NCBI GenBank assembly: GCA_910580185.1
Contig: CAJTWC010000003.1
Span: forward strand, 62,001-126,000
DNA: 64,000 bases
Source: an uncultured Bacilli bacterium
GTDB lineage: Bacteria > Bacillota_I > Bacilli_A > RF39 > UBA660
Direction: 5' to 3'
Shown: one piece after another, positions 1-7,600 of the stretch
How positions within the stretch are numbered: position 1 is the first letter of the stretch
Layout of the letters: the number at the start of each line of letters is the position of its first letter
Notes under the pieces: generated by a model
Told to the model about the DNA's origin: nothing
The model's database searches: none
Seen by the model: only the letters and a program-made list of their open reading frames with translations
Made by a program: the position numbers and the translations under genes

Positions 1-1242
1 CGTGTTCCAGTATTTGAAGCAAGCGAATTATTTCATAGAGGAGTTGGAGAAACAACTGATATAGTAACAAAAGAAACTTATGATTTTACTGATCGTGGTG
101 GTCGATGCATGACTCTTAGACCAGAAGGTACTGCGGGAGTTGCTAGATGTTTCATTGAAAATAAAATGTATGGTGATAATAACCAGCCAATAAAACTTTA
201 TTATAATTGTCCGATGTATCGATATGAAAGACCACAAGCAGGAAGATATAGAGAACTTACTCAATTTGGTTATGAACTTATTGGAAGTGATGATCCACTA
301 GCAGATGCTGAAGTAATAAGCCTTGCCGTTAACATATATAAAATACTTGGTTTAAAGGGAATTAAAGTTAATATTAACTCATTAGGGGATGCTGAATCTA
401 GAAATAACTATAGAGAAGCTTTAATTAATCACTTTAAACCACATATAGATGAGTTATGCTCTGATTGCAAAGAAAGATTAGAGAAAAACCCTTTAAGAAT
501 ACTTGATTGTAAAGTTGATGCTGATAAAGAAGTTATGAAGACGGCTCCTAAAACAATAGATTACCTAAATAAAGAATCTAAAGAAAGATTTGAGAAAGTA
601 AAAGAGTATTTAGAAGTTATGGGCGTTGAATACATAGTTGATCCATCAGTAGTTAGGGGTCTTGATTATTATAATCATACCGTGTTTGAAGTAGAAGCTG
701 ATATTGAAGGATTTGGTGCTCAAAACGTTATTGGTGGTGGAGGCCGTTATAATGGCATGATAGAGCAGTTAGGCGGGCCTAGTACTCCAGCGATTGGTTT
801 TGCAGCAGGCTTTGATAGACTAATGCTTGCTTTAGAGTATGAAAAGGTAAATATACCGGTAAATGAAAGCGTAGATTTGTTCTTACTATACGTAAATGAT
901 GATGAGAAAAAATACGCTGCATACTTAACTAATGAACTTAGAATGAATGGTTTTGTTGTAGAAACCGATTATTTAAATAGAAGCTTAAAAGCAGGATTTA
1001 AACAAGCCGATAGGTTAAATAGTAAATTCACTATCGTACTTAATAGTGAAATGTTAGAAAATAACGAAGTCAAAATTAAAAATAATAAAACTAAAGAAGA
1101 AGAAACTATATCAATAGATGCACTAATTTATTATTTAGATGAAAATATAATAGAAGATGAAAATTGTGGATGCTCGCATGATGATCATGAATGTGGTTGT
1201 GGTGATTCATGCAAGTGTCACAACAAGGATAATAATGAATAA
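1..1242 (+). CDS. hisS: histidyl-tRNA synthetase, 5' end cut by window
   Basis: HisRS charges tRNA-His in the cytoplasm. The reading frame is open from base 1 (RVPVFEASELFHRGVGETTD), so the N-terminus lies outside the window. The class II motif 2 region (MTLRPEGT, YRYERPQAGRYRE), the two HisRS boxes (VVRGLDYYNHTVFE and GGGGRYNG) and the motif 3-like end (AIGFAAGFDRLMLAL) are all present, followed by the anticodon-binding domain. Odd: after the normal end of the family the protein carries a Cys/His-rich tail (CGCSHDDHECGCGDSCKCH) ending in KDNNE, which looks like a metal-binding appendage. The next gene overlaps by 8 nt, so the two are probably translationally coupled. Confidence 0.97.
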   Translation, partial: RVPVFEASELFHRGVGETTDIVTKETYDFTDRGGRCMTLRPEGTAGVARCFIENKMYGDNNQPIKLYYNCPMYRYERPQAGRYRELTQFGYELIGSDDPLADAEVISLAVNIYKILGLKGIKVNINSLGDAESRNNYREALINHFKPHIDELCSDCKERLEKNPLRILDCKVDADKEVMKTAPKTIDYLNKESKERFEKVKEYLEVMGVEYIVDPSVVRGLDYYNHTVFEVEADIEGFGAQNVIGGGGRYNGMIEQLGGPSTPAIGFAAGFDRLMLALEYEKVNIPVNESVDLFLLYVNDDEKKYAAYLTNELRMNGFVVETDYLNRSLKAGFKQADRLNSKFTIVLNSEMLENNEVKIKNNKTKEEETISIDALIYYLDENIIEDENCGCSHDDHECGCGDSCKCHNKDNNE

Positions 1243-1798
1243 TTTCGAAATAAAAGAGCTTATAAGACAAAAATTTAATGCTATATCAGATCCAGTAGTT
1301 GCTAAAAACTATGATGGTTTTATTGATCAAGATGGATACTTTTATGCATCTGCCCTTAAGTATCGACATGAACCAAGTCATGCTGATTTAGCCCTTGATA
1401 TATTAACTTACTATGATATCATAGTAAATGATGAAAAAGGTGGAATCTTTAGCAAGGTAAAAGAATTCATGTTTTCATATGTAAAAGATGATTATGAAAG
1501 AAAAAAATTGGCGCATTTAAAAGCTCACGTTAATCCAACTAAAGAATTAATTGAAAAATTAAAATTTATGTATTATAGTCATTCTCAAAAAGCCAACAGA
1601 AGGCCTATTATAGAAATAAATGATATGGGAATAGTAAGTAGAGAACAAAAAAATATGTTGATAAGTATTTTACAATTAAATAATGAGTTATCTTTTTTAC
1701 CAGATGATTTAATAGGCGCTAAAAAAGAAGAAATGCACCAAAGATATGTTGATAACTATATTATAAAAAATATGAATAAGGAGAATATAAACAAATGA
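1235..1798 (+). CDS. unknown protein coupled between hisS and aspS
   Basis: I do not recognise this 187-aa soluble protein. The start is ATG 1235, inside the end of hisS, because AAGGAT lies just upstream; an in-frame start at 1157 would add an implausible N-terminus read from hisS codons. The protein begins MNNFEIKELIRQKF, is mixed alpha/beta in character, and has a Lys-rich middle and a helical C-terminus. No membrane segment is seen. It overlaps hisS by 8 nt and aspS by 4 nt (ATGA), so the three genes are surely one operon. The context suggests a role near translation, but the sequence does not show one. Confidence 0.85.
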   Translation: MNNFEIKELIRQKFNAISDPVVAKNYDGFIDQDGYFYASALKYRHEPSHADLALDILTYYDIIVNDEKGGIFSKVKEFMFSYVKDDYERKKLAHLKAHVNPTKELIEKLKFMYYSHSQKANRRPIIEINDMGIVSREQKNMLISILQLNNELSFLPDDLIGAKKEEMHQRYVDNYIIKNMNKENINK

Positions 1799-3096
1799 TT
1801 AATTATAAAGAATGTATAAATAAAAAAATTACAATATCTGGCTTTGCTGAAAAGGTTAGAAATCTTCAATGGGTACAATTTATAGTACTTAGAAATGAAG
1901 GTCAAAGAATTCAAGTCACTATTGAAAAGTCTGATGAAAAAAATAAAGAAATGGTTGAAATTGTAGATAAGTTAACCAACGAGTCAACCATTACGGTAAC
2001 TGGAACAATAAAGGAAAATGAAAAAGTTAAGATGGGCGGTATGGAGCTAATCCCAGAATCTATTACCGTAACTAGCTTATCAGCGCCTGAACTTCCTATT
2101 AACATAACTAATAAGGATGCAGCAGCAATTGATACTAGAATGGATAATAGATTTATTGACCTTAGAAACGATGTTAATTTTCATATATTTAAAATACAAA
2201 CTGAATTCGTAAGAGCGATGAGACAGTATTTATATCAAGAAGATTTCACTGAAATTCATACTCCAAAATTAATTGGAGCAGCATCAGAATCAGGTAGTGA
2301 AGTATTCGAAGTTGATTACTTTGGAGATAAAGCATATCTTGCTCAATCACCACAATTTTATAAACAAATGGCAATAGCAGCAGGATATGAAAGGGTATTT
2401 GAAGTAGCGCCAGCATTTAGAGCAGAAAATTCAAACACTAATAGACACGCAACAGAATTCACTTCATTTGACTTAGAATTTGCTAACATAAGATCATATG
2501 AGGATGTTATGGCCGTCGAAGAAGACCTTTTAGTAGAAGGCCTTACTGCAGTTAAAGAAAAATATGGAGATTTAATAAAAGAATTATATGGCGTTGACGT
2601 AGTAGTTCCAACTAGGCCATTCCCTAGAATAGACTTACAAGATTTATATAAAGAATTAAGTGAAAGATATGGTTATAAAGTACCCGATCATGATATTGGT
2701 GATATGAATGCCGAAGCAGAAAAATTAACTAGTCGTTATGCGATGGACGTATATGGTCATGAATTTATCTTTGTAACTGGTTTTAGTAAAGCAAAAAGAC
2801 CATTCTACCACATGAGAAAAGATGGTATTCCTCAAGGTTATGACCTTATCTGGAAAGGTACTGAAATAACAACTGGGGCACAAAGAGAACATAGATACGA
2901 TGTGTTAGAAGCTCAAGCAAACGAAAAAGGTTTAGGAGAGGATATTAAATTTTATAAAGACTTCTTTAAATATGGATGTCCACCACACGGAGGCTTTGCG
3001 CTTGGAATTGATAGAATGACAATGTTACTTTTAGGATTACCATCATTAAAAGAAACAATGTTCTTATTTAGAGGGCCAAACAGAATTACACCTTAA
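1795..3096 (+). CDS. aspS: aspartyl-tRNA synthetase, archaeal-type (likely non-discriminating)
   Basis: This class II synthetase attaches Asp to tRNA-Asp and, in this subtype, often also to tRNA-Asn. At 433 aa it has an N-terminal OB-fold anticodon domain (about 1-100) joined directly to the catalytic core. It lacks the roughly 100-residue GAD insertion of the usual bacterial enzyme of about 590 aa. Motif 2 (FRAENSNTNRHATEF) and motif 3 (GGFALGIDRMTMLLLGL) are clear, and it ends FRGPNRITP like AspS2 proteins. AAGGAG stands upstream of ATG 1795. Members of this type generally depend on GatCAB to make Asn-tRNA; no gat genes are in the window, so this is inference. Confidence 0.95.
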   Translation: MINYKECINKKITISGFAEKVRNLQWVQFIVLRNEGQRIQVTIEKSDEKNKEMVEIVDKLTNESTITVTGTIKENEKVKMGGMELIPESITVTSLSAPELPINITNKDAAAIDTRMDNRFIDLRNDVNFHIFKIQTEFVRAMRQYLYQEDFTEIHTPKLIGAASESGSEVFEVDYFGDKAYLAQSPQFYKQMAIAAGYERVFEVAPAFRAENSNTNRHATEFTSFDLEFANIRSYEDVMAVEEDLLVEGLTAVKEKYGDLIKELYGVDVVVPTRPFPRIDLQDLYKELSERYGYKVPDHDIGDMNAEAEKLTSRYAMDVYGHEFIFVTGFSKAKRPFYHMRKDGIPQGYDLIWKGTEITTGAQREHRYDVLEAQANEKGLGEDIKFYKDFFKYGCPPHGGFALGIDRMTMLLLGLPSLKETMFLFRGPNRITP

Positions 3097-3120
3097 TGCT
3101 GGTAAAAAATAGGAGGGTTT

Positions 3121-3687
3121 ATGGAAAATAAAAATAATAATTATGTAAAAGAAGCATTTGATAAAATTGAACATAGAAAAATTTTACTTAATAATAGAGC
3201 AATTGAAGCAGATAATTATATAAATAAATTAAATAATTTCATTTTGTATAATAATATGGAAATAAGCTCAATAGTATGTGAAGAAATGCAGTATTACGTA
3301 GGAAATTTAATATGTAATATTTTATTAATTGAAAATGCTATATTAGCTAATATAGTTACAGCTAATGGCTCAGATCCTAATATAATATTTATGTCTTTAA
3401 GTATTTGTGAGTCTATAAGATTAGCAGATAATAATAATTTTTCTAGAAAATTCATACCTTCTCTTAAGGATTTGTTAAGTAATATATTTGAATTAAAAAA
3501 AATGAATCGTATTGCACGTAGGCAAATTAATAATAAAGATATTGAGTTAGAAAAATATAGAAAAGAATGTGAATTAAAGGCCCACGAAATAATAAACAAC
3601 ATATTTTCAGAAGAAAATATGTATTACGACGGAAACGTCATAAATGAAGAAATAGATAAAGCTAAATCAATAGGTAATAATAATTAA
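3121..3687 (+). CDS. unknown helical protein
   Basis: A 188-aa protein that I do not recognise. It is almost entirely helical, Asn/Lys/Glu-rich, with no signal peptide or clear membrane segment. A short hydrophobic patch around residues 60-85 (YYVGNLICNILLIENAILANIV) is more likely a buried helix. The ribosome site AGGAGGG lies four bases before the ATG. It follows aspS by 24 nt with no terminator between them, so it is probably the last gene of the hisS operon. A hairpin with a T run follows at 3715-3744. Confidence 0.75.
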   Translation: MENKNNNYVKEAFDKIEHRKILLNNRAIEADNYINKLNNFILYNNMEISSIVCEEMQYYVGNLICNILLIENAILANIVTANGSDPNIIFMSLSICESIRLADNNNFSRKFIPSLKDLLSNIFELKKMNRIARRQINNKDIELEKYRKECELKAHEIINNIFSEENMYYDGNVINEEIDKAKSIGNNN

Positions 3688-3714
3688 AATTACAAGTAAG
3701 TATGAAATATCAAA

Positions 3715-3744
3715 AAATAATATAGATTAGTATATTATTTTTTT
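3715..3744 (+). terminator. rho-independent terminator after the hisS operon
   Basis: A 10-bp stem (3715-3724 with 3731-3740) closes a 6-nt loop and runs into a T tract. It sits between the 188-aa gene and the promoter of the next gene. Confidence 0.7.
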
Positions 3745-3769
3745 ATTTACAAGATATAACCATTTATTA

Positions 3770-3798
3770 TTGTTTTTTAATTTAAAATAATATATAAT
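3770..3798 (+). promoter_or_regulatory. promoter for the amidohydrolase-like gene
   Basis: TTGTTT, a 17-nt spacer and a perfect TATAAT. The predicted start is near 3805, which supports the downstream ATG at 3826 over the one at 3808. Confidence 0.7.
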
Positions 3799-3825
3799 TA
3801 TCTTAGAATGAATAGGAGTGGGATT

Positions 3826-4476
3826 ATGAAAGAAGAAATGCTTAGTTTAGAAGCTGATTTTGCAAACAATGAATATTTTGGCACCAACGTATGGACTGAT
3901 GAAAAATACCGTGTATTAAGCGGTAATGTTCCTGTCCTTCTTTCAGCACCCCACACTGTTAATCAAATAAGAGGCGATGATGTTAGGGATGCCGAGAAAT
4001 TTACTGGAGCACTAGTAAGATATTTATCTTCTGCAACCAATTCATACGCAATATTTCAAATTTTTACTCACTCTGATCCAAATACTGATAAAGAAAATGA
4101 TTATAAAAATGGTATTATAAACATCATAAATGGTTTTAATATAAAATTATTACTTGATATACATTCTAGTACATTTAAAGATGATACTGATATTGACATT
4201 GTTACAAACAATAGAGAATCATTAAGGGGAATGGATACTTTAGTTGATAAATTAAAAGAGTTAGGTATAAAATATGATGTTAAATTTGATGAAATGAACG
4301 AACCAAATAAACAAAAAGAAAACGAAATAATATATGCATCATCATTACTATGTAACATCCCATCTATAAGATTAGTTATTAATAATAAAAGATTAAACAT
4401 AGAAGAAGATGATTCATCAATTAAAAAAATAGAAGAATTATTAGAGGAGTTTATATCGTATTTTAATTATTCATAG
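3826..4476 (+). CDS. N-formylglutamate amidohydrolase-like protein
   Basis: A 216-aa protein with the pattern of the N-formylglutamate amidohydrolase (FGase) fold, a Zn-dependent peptidase-like fold. SAPHT is followed by a helical region, then FTHSDPN, LLDIHSST and DIDIVTNN, matching the metal-ligand and substrate motifs of that family. The true substrate is not evident; many bacterial members are not histidine-pathway enzymes. The start at 3826 is chosen because AGGAGTGGG precedes it, whereas the ATG at 3808 has no ribosome site and falls almost on the predicted transcription start. It is a single-gene unit with its own promoter, followed by the 6S RNA promoter. Confidence 0.7.
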   Translation: MKEEMLSLEADFANNEYFGTNVWTDEKYRVLSGNVPVLLSAPHTVNQIRGDDVRDAEKFTGALVRYLSSATNSYAIFQIFTHSDPNTDKENDYKNGIINIINGFNIKLLLDIHSSTFKDDTDIDIVTNNRESLRGMDTLVDKLKELGIKYDVKFDEMNEPNKQKENEIIYASSLLCNIPSIRLVINNKRLNIEEDDSSIKKIEELLEEFISYFNYS

Positions 4477-4497
4477 TGTAAAGTTTTGTCTTTACTA

Positions 4498-4527
4498 TTG
4501 AATAAAATATTACATAAGTGATATAAT
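4498..4527 (+). promoter_or_regulatory. promoter of 6S RNA
   Basis: TTGAAT, an 18-nt spacer and a perfect TATAAT. The predicted start near 4534 falls exactly at the first base of the RNA's closing stem. Confidence 0.75.
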
Positions 4528-4533
4528 ATAAAT

Positions 4534-4710
4534 GCCTAAAGGTATCGGGCGCTAGCACATTTAACCCGCTAAGATTTAATAGGGAATCAGAATCAATAGT
4601 GGTGTTCATGCTTAAATTTATTTAAGAAGTCTAAAACTATTGTGGGATGCCCACCTGCGAGAATTGCAGGTTTATCTTGTTAGCAAACGACCCTTTGGGT
4701 TCTTTTTTTT
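4534..4710 (+). ncRNA. ssrS: 6S RNA, with its terminator
   Basis: 6S RNA mimics an open promoter and binds housekeeping RNA polymerase. The candidate is about 167 nt. Its ends pair perfectly over 8 bp (4535-4542 with 4692-4699), a T run follows (4701-4710), and a strong promoter stands 7 nt upstream. The interior resembles E. coli 6S in order: a GGTGTTCATGC apical hairpin, then AAGAAGTCTAAAACT, then CACCT closing a GC-rich hairpin. Genome context agrees: from memory, B. subtilis 6S-1 (bsrA) also lies among hisS/aspS, yrvM (tcdA) and yrvN (rarA). tmRNA and RNase P are excluded by length and missing signatures. The identification rests on structure and context, not a covariance-model score. Confidence 0.86.
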
Positions 4711-4749
4711 TACAAAAAAACGTTTGTTCATAATTTTTTAATAAATGAT

Positions 4750-4778
4750 TTGACGAAGAAGCTCTTTTTTGTTAACAT
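4750..4778 (+). promoter_or_regulatory. candidate promoter
   Basis: TTGACG, a 17-nt spacer and TAACAT, ahead of the gene at 4804. The same -10 variant (TAACAT) recurs in the promoter at 9437-9465. Confidence 0.5.
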
Positions 4779-4803
4779 AATTTTTATAAAAAGGAGAAAT
4801 TTT

Positions 4804-5439
4804 ATGGCCATATATGAAAAATTAAGTCATAATCAAAACGTAGTTTATCATAAAACTTCAAAAACTTCTGATAAATACAATAGTTATTTAACTCATGAGT
4901 GGCTATTTATTAATTTGTTGTACAAGGAAGAAATAAAAAAAGATCTTGAGCTTGCTAAAAAGTTTTTAATGTATATGATACAATATCATCCAGAGTATAA
5001 ATGGACTAGCTTAGATTTAAACAATCCCGTTGGAACAGTTATATTAGAAAGCGATATTTCAGATAAAACTTTTAGTGGAATTAACATATTTAAAGACGAG
5101 GAAGAAGCTAAAACGAAAGCAATGGAATACGGGGAAAATGTCACAGACTTTTTAATACGTTATAGAGGTTATTCTTTAATAAAATGCCAAAATGAAAACA
5201 TTATAATTACAGCCCAAAGTAATTGTGATAAAATATTTGAAGAAGAATTATATAATGGATATTCACTCCAAAGGAAAGCAAAACTCCGTTATGTAAAAAC
5301 AGATGATATAATTAGAAAAACGTATCCTATGATTGATGGATATTTTACTCATTTACCGGTTCTTCCAACAAAAGAAATTGGAATTGAGATAGATGAAATG
5401 ATTGAAAATACTGATGGTGTTTTTGTAAAAGTAAAATAA
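4804..5439 (+). CDS. unknown soluble protein
   Basis: A 211-aa protein with no recognisable family. It starts MAIYEKLSHNQNVVYHK at ATG 4804, preceded by AAGGAG at good spacing; an in-frame TTG at 4750 belongs to the promoter, not to the gene. The protein looks globular alpha/beta, without signal peptide or membrane segment, and has one conspicuous aromatic stretch (YHPEYKW). It lies between 6S RNA and tcdA in a neighbourhood that is otherwise RNA metabolism, but nothing in its own sequence points to a function. Confidence 0.75.
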   Translation: MAIYEKLSHNQNVVYHKTSKTSDKYNSYLTHEWLFINLLYKEEIKKDLELAKKFLMYMIQYHPEYKWTSLDLNNPVGTVILESDISDKTFSGINIFKDEEEAKTKAMEYGENVTDFLIRYRGYSLIKCQNENIIITAQSNCDKIFEEELYNGYSLQRKAKLRYVKTDDIIRKTYPMIDGYFTHLPVLPTKEIGIEIDEMIENTDGVFVKVK

Positions 5440-5469
5440 AATTAATATTTTATAATAAGGAAATTAGTT

Positions 5470-6147
5470 ATGGAACAAAGTAGAACAGAAAAAATTATAG
5501 GAATAGATAATATAAATAAATTAAATAACACTAGCGTGTTATTAGTTGGTATAGGTGGGGTAGGAGGATCTGCTCTTGAAATGCTTGTTAGGTCAGGCGT
5601 AAATAACATTACAATAGTTGATTTTGATAAGTTTGAAAAAAGCAATTTAAATAGACAAATACTTAGTTTAGAAACTAATATAAATAAATATAAAGTAGAT
5701 ATTGCAAAAGAAAGGGTATTTTTGATAAATCCAAAATGCAACGTAATTACTTACAATAAGAAAGTTGATAAACATTTTATAAATATATTAGATAATAATT
5801 ATGATTATATTATTGATGCCTGTGATGATGTAAATGCAAAGGTAATACTTGTGAAATATGCAATTAAAAAGGGCATCAAAATAATATCATGTTGTGGTAC
5901 CGGTAATAAAATTGATCCTAGTAAATTATATATTACTAACATTTGGAAAACAGAGTATGATCCGCTAGCAAAAAAACTTAGATCAGAATTAAAAAAAGAA
6001 AAAATAAATTATAAATTACCGGTTGTTACCTCAAGTGAGCAACCTTTAATAAAAACTGGGGGTTTTGTTGGTTCTATGGCAATGGTTCCCAATAGTGCCG
6101 GAATCCTTCTTGCAAGTTATGTAATAAATGATGTAATTGATAAATAA
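5470..6147 (+). CDS. tcdA: tRNA threonylcarbamoyladenosine dehydratase
   Basis: An E1/ThiF-like ATP-dependent enzyme that cyclises t6A at tRNA position 37 to ct6A. The 225-aa protein has the adenylate-binding loop (VGIGGVGGSALEML), the acidic strand (VDFDKFEKSNLNRQ), DACDDVNAK and the TcdA-type segment CCGTGNKIDPSKL...YDPLAKKLRSEL...SEQP. It is slightly shorter than the 250-270 aa typical of the family, with a short C-terminus ending in a hydrophobic helix (GSMAMVPNSAGILLASYVI) that may contact the membrane. The ribosome site is AAGGAA. Its placement between aspS and rarA matches yrvM in Bacillus. Confidence 0.92.
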   Translation: MEQSRTEKIIGIDNINKLNNTSVLLVGIGGVGGSALEMLVRSGVNNITIVDFDKFEKSNLNRQILSLETNINKYKVDIAKERVFLINPKCNVITYNKKVDKHFINILDNNYDYIIDACDDVNAKVILVKYAIKKGIKIISCCGTGNKIDPSKLYITNIWKTEYDPLAKKLRSELKKEKINYKLPVVTSSEQPLIKTGGFVGSMAMVPNSAGILLASYVINDVIDK

Positions 6148-6153
6148 ATTTTA

Positions 6154-6182
6154 TTGTAATTTATAAAATAAAATGTTACAAT
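6154..6182 (+). promoter_or_regulatory. promoter for the surface protein gene
   Basis: TTGTAA, a 17-nt spacer and TACAAT, with the ATG 28 nt beyond the -10. Confidence 0.65.
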
Positions 6183-6210
6183 ACCTTATGTAAAATAGGA
6201 GTTGAATAAA

Positions 6211-7563
6211 ATGAAAAAAAGAAATTTATTTATAACATTTTTGCTGGTTTTCTTTGCATCACTTACGACGATTAATGCGGAAGAAAAACTAGATTGTACT
6301 AAAACCGTTGAAGTAGGTAATACTGTTACATGTACATTTACACTTGGTGAAGAAACTAAAATGATAGAAACTGATTCAGAATGTCTTAAAATCGAGTCTG
6401 TAAGCGGAAATGGTAATACGCAGTTGAATGATTATCAGGCAATTTTTCAATCATCCGGAAAAATAAAATTCACTGCGAAAAAAAGTGGAAATGCCCACGT
6501 ATATGTTAGTTCGGAAGATGGCATCTTTGGCTATGAGGAATTAGAACAAATAGTTAAAATAACTGAAAAAACTACTACTACAAAAACCACTACGACAACA
6601 ACTACTAAAGCAAAATCTGATAATAATTATTTATCATCAATAACAATAGATGGTATAGAAATCGAAGATTTTTCAAAAAATACTACAAAGTATTTCGTTG
6701 ATGTTGAAAATGACACTAAGAAAGTAACAATTAAAGCACAAGCCGAAGATAGTACCGCAACAATATCAATTGATGGGCCTAAAACACTTAACGTTGGTGA
6801 TAATGAATATACTATATCAGTTACTTCTGAAAGCGATATCACAAAATATTATAAAATAATCATTACTAGAGCTGATGTAGAAGAATCTTCTAGTACTGAA
6901 ATAAAAAGTATAAAAATAAGAGGCTACAAATTAAATTTTGATAAAACGTCTAAAACATTTCATTTAAATATTAAGCCTGAAGATAGTCAGTTAGACATAA
7001 CCATAACTTTAAAAGATAAAAAGGCAAATTATGAAATAGAAAATAATGATAATTTAAAAGATGGTAGTGTAATTAAAATAATTGTTACTGCGGAAGATGA
7101 TACTACTGATACATATAGAATAATAATTTCTAAAAAAAGTAATAATGTTATGCCAATCATTATTGGATCACTAATAATAGTAGTTGCAATCATAGTTATA
7201 GTTTTAGTAATTATCAATAAAAAAAGAAAAAATTATAAAGATAATAAAAAAGCTAATAATGTTGATGAAAAAAAAGATAGCAAAGATAAAATTGAAAAAG
7301 AAAACATTATTGATGAGAAAACAATAGAAATGCCTGCGATAAATGAACCGGAGCAAACTTCTGAAACTAGTTTTGATGAAGAAGATTATAGTATACCTTA
7401 TGATAATGATGAGGAAGAAGAAACTAGAATACTTTCATACGCAGAAAAAAAAGAATTAGAAAAAGCTAATAAAGAAGAAAATGAAAAAACTAGTATAGAA
7501 ATTGATAAAGCGCTAGAAAATATGCTTAGTTTTGAATATGAATCTGATGAAGATGATGAATAA
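6211..7563 (+). CDS. membrane-anchored surface protein with cadherin-like beta-sandwich repeats
   Basis: A 450-aa type I membrane protein. ATG 6211 has AGGAG nine bases upstream; an in-frame TTG at 6202 is too close to that site. In order: signal peptide (about 1-24, cut near INA-EEK); a beta-rich domain (25-110); a Thr-rich linker with a poly-Thr run (about 113-130); two cadherin-like beta-sandwich domains (about 135-220 and 228-305, each of the form I-x-S-I-x-I-x-G ... Y-x-I-x-I); one membrane helix (about 310-332); and a cytoplasmic tail of about 115 residues, Lys-rich then very acidic, ending ESDEDDE. A large acidic cytoplasmic tail is unusual for a simple adhesin. Transcription ends at a bidirectional terminator shared with rarA. 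Confidence 0.85.
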   Translation: MKKRNLFITFLLVFFASLTTINAEEKLDCTKTVEVGNTVTCTFTLGEETKMIETDSECLKIESVSGNGNTQLNDYQAIFQSSGKIKFTAKKSGNAHVYVSSEDGIFGYEELEQIVKITEKTTTTKTTTTTTTKAKSDNNYLSSITIDGIEIEDFSKNTTKYFVDVENDTKKVTIKAQAEDSTATISIDGPKTLNVGDNEYTISVTSESDITKYYKIIITRADVEESSSTEIKSIKIRGYKLNFDKTSKTFHLNIKPEDSQLDITITLKDKKANYEIENNDNLKDGSVIKIIVTAEDDTTDTYRIIISKKSNNVMPIIIGSLIIVVAIIVIVLVIINKKRKNYKDNKKANNVDEKKDSKDKIEKENIIDEKTIEMPAINEPEQTSETSFDEEDYSIPYDNDEEEETRILSYAEKKELEKANKEENEKTSIEIDKALENMLSFEYESDEDDE

Positions 7564-7568
7564 TTAAT

Positions 7569-7600
7569 AAAGAGCAAGAAATTAATTTTCCTTGCTCTTT
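7569..7600. terminator. bidirectional terminator
   Basis: A perfect 10-bp stem (7569-7578 with 7591-7600) lies between two convergent genes. The rarA stop codon lies in its loop. Confidence 0.8.

Noticed and set aside
1157..1234. Upstream start for the gene after hisS
   Set aside because: The extra 26 residues would be read out of frame from hisS codons, and AAGGAT fits ATG 1235.
4534..4710. tmRNA, RNase P RNA or a riboswitch instead of 6S
   Set aside because: Too short and lacking the tag frame or P RNA signatures, and a terminator precedes the next promoter and gene. Motif order and synteny fit 6S.
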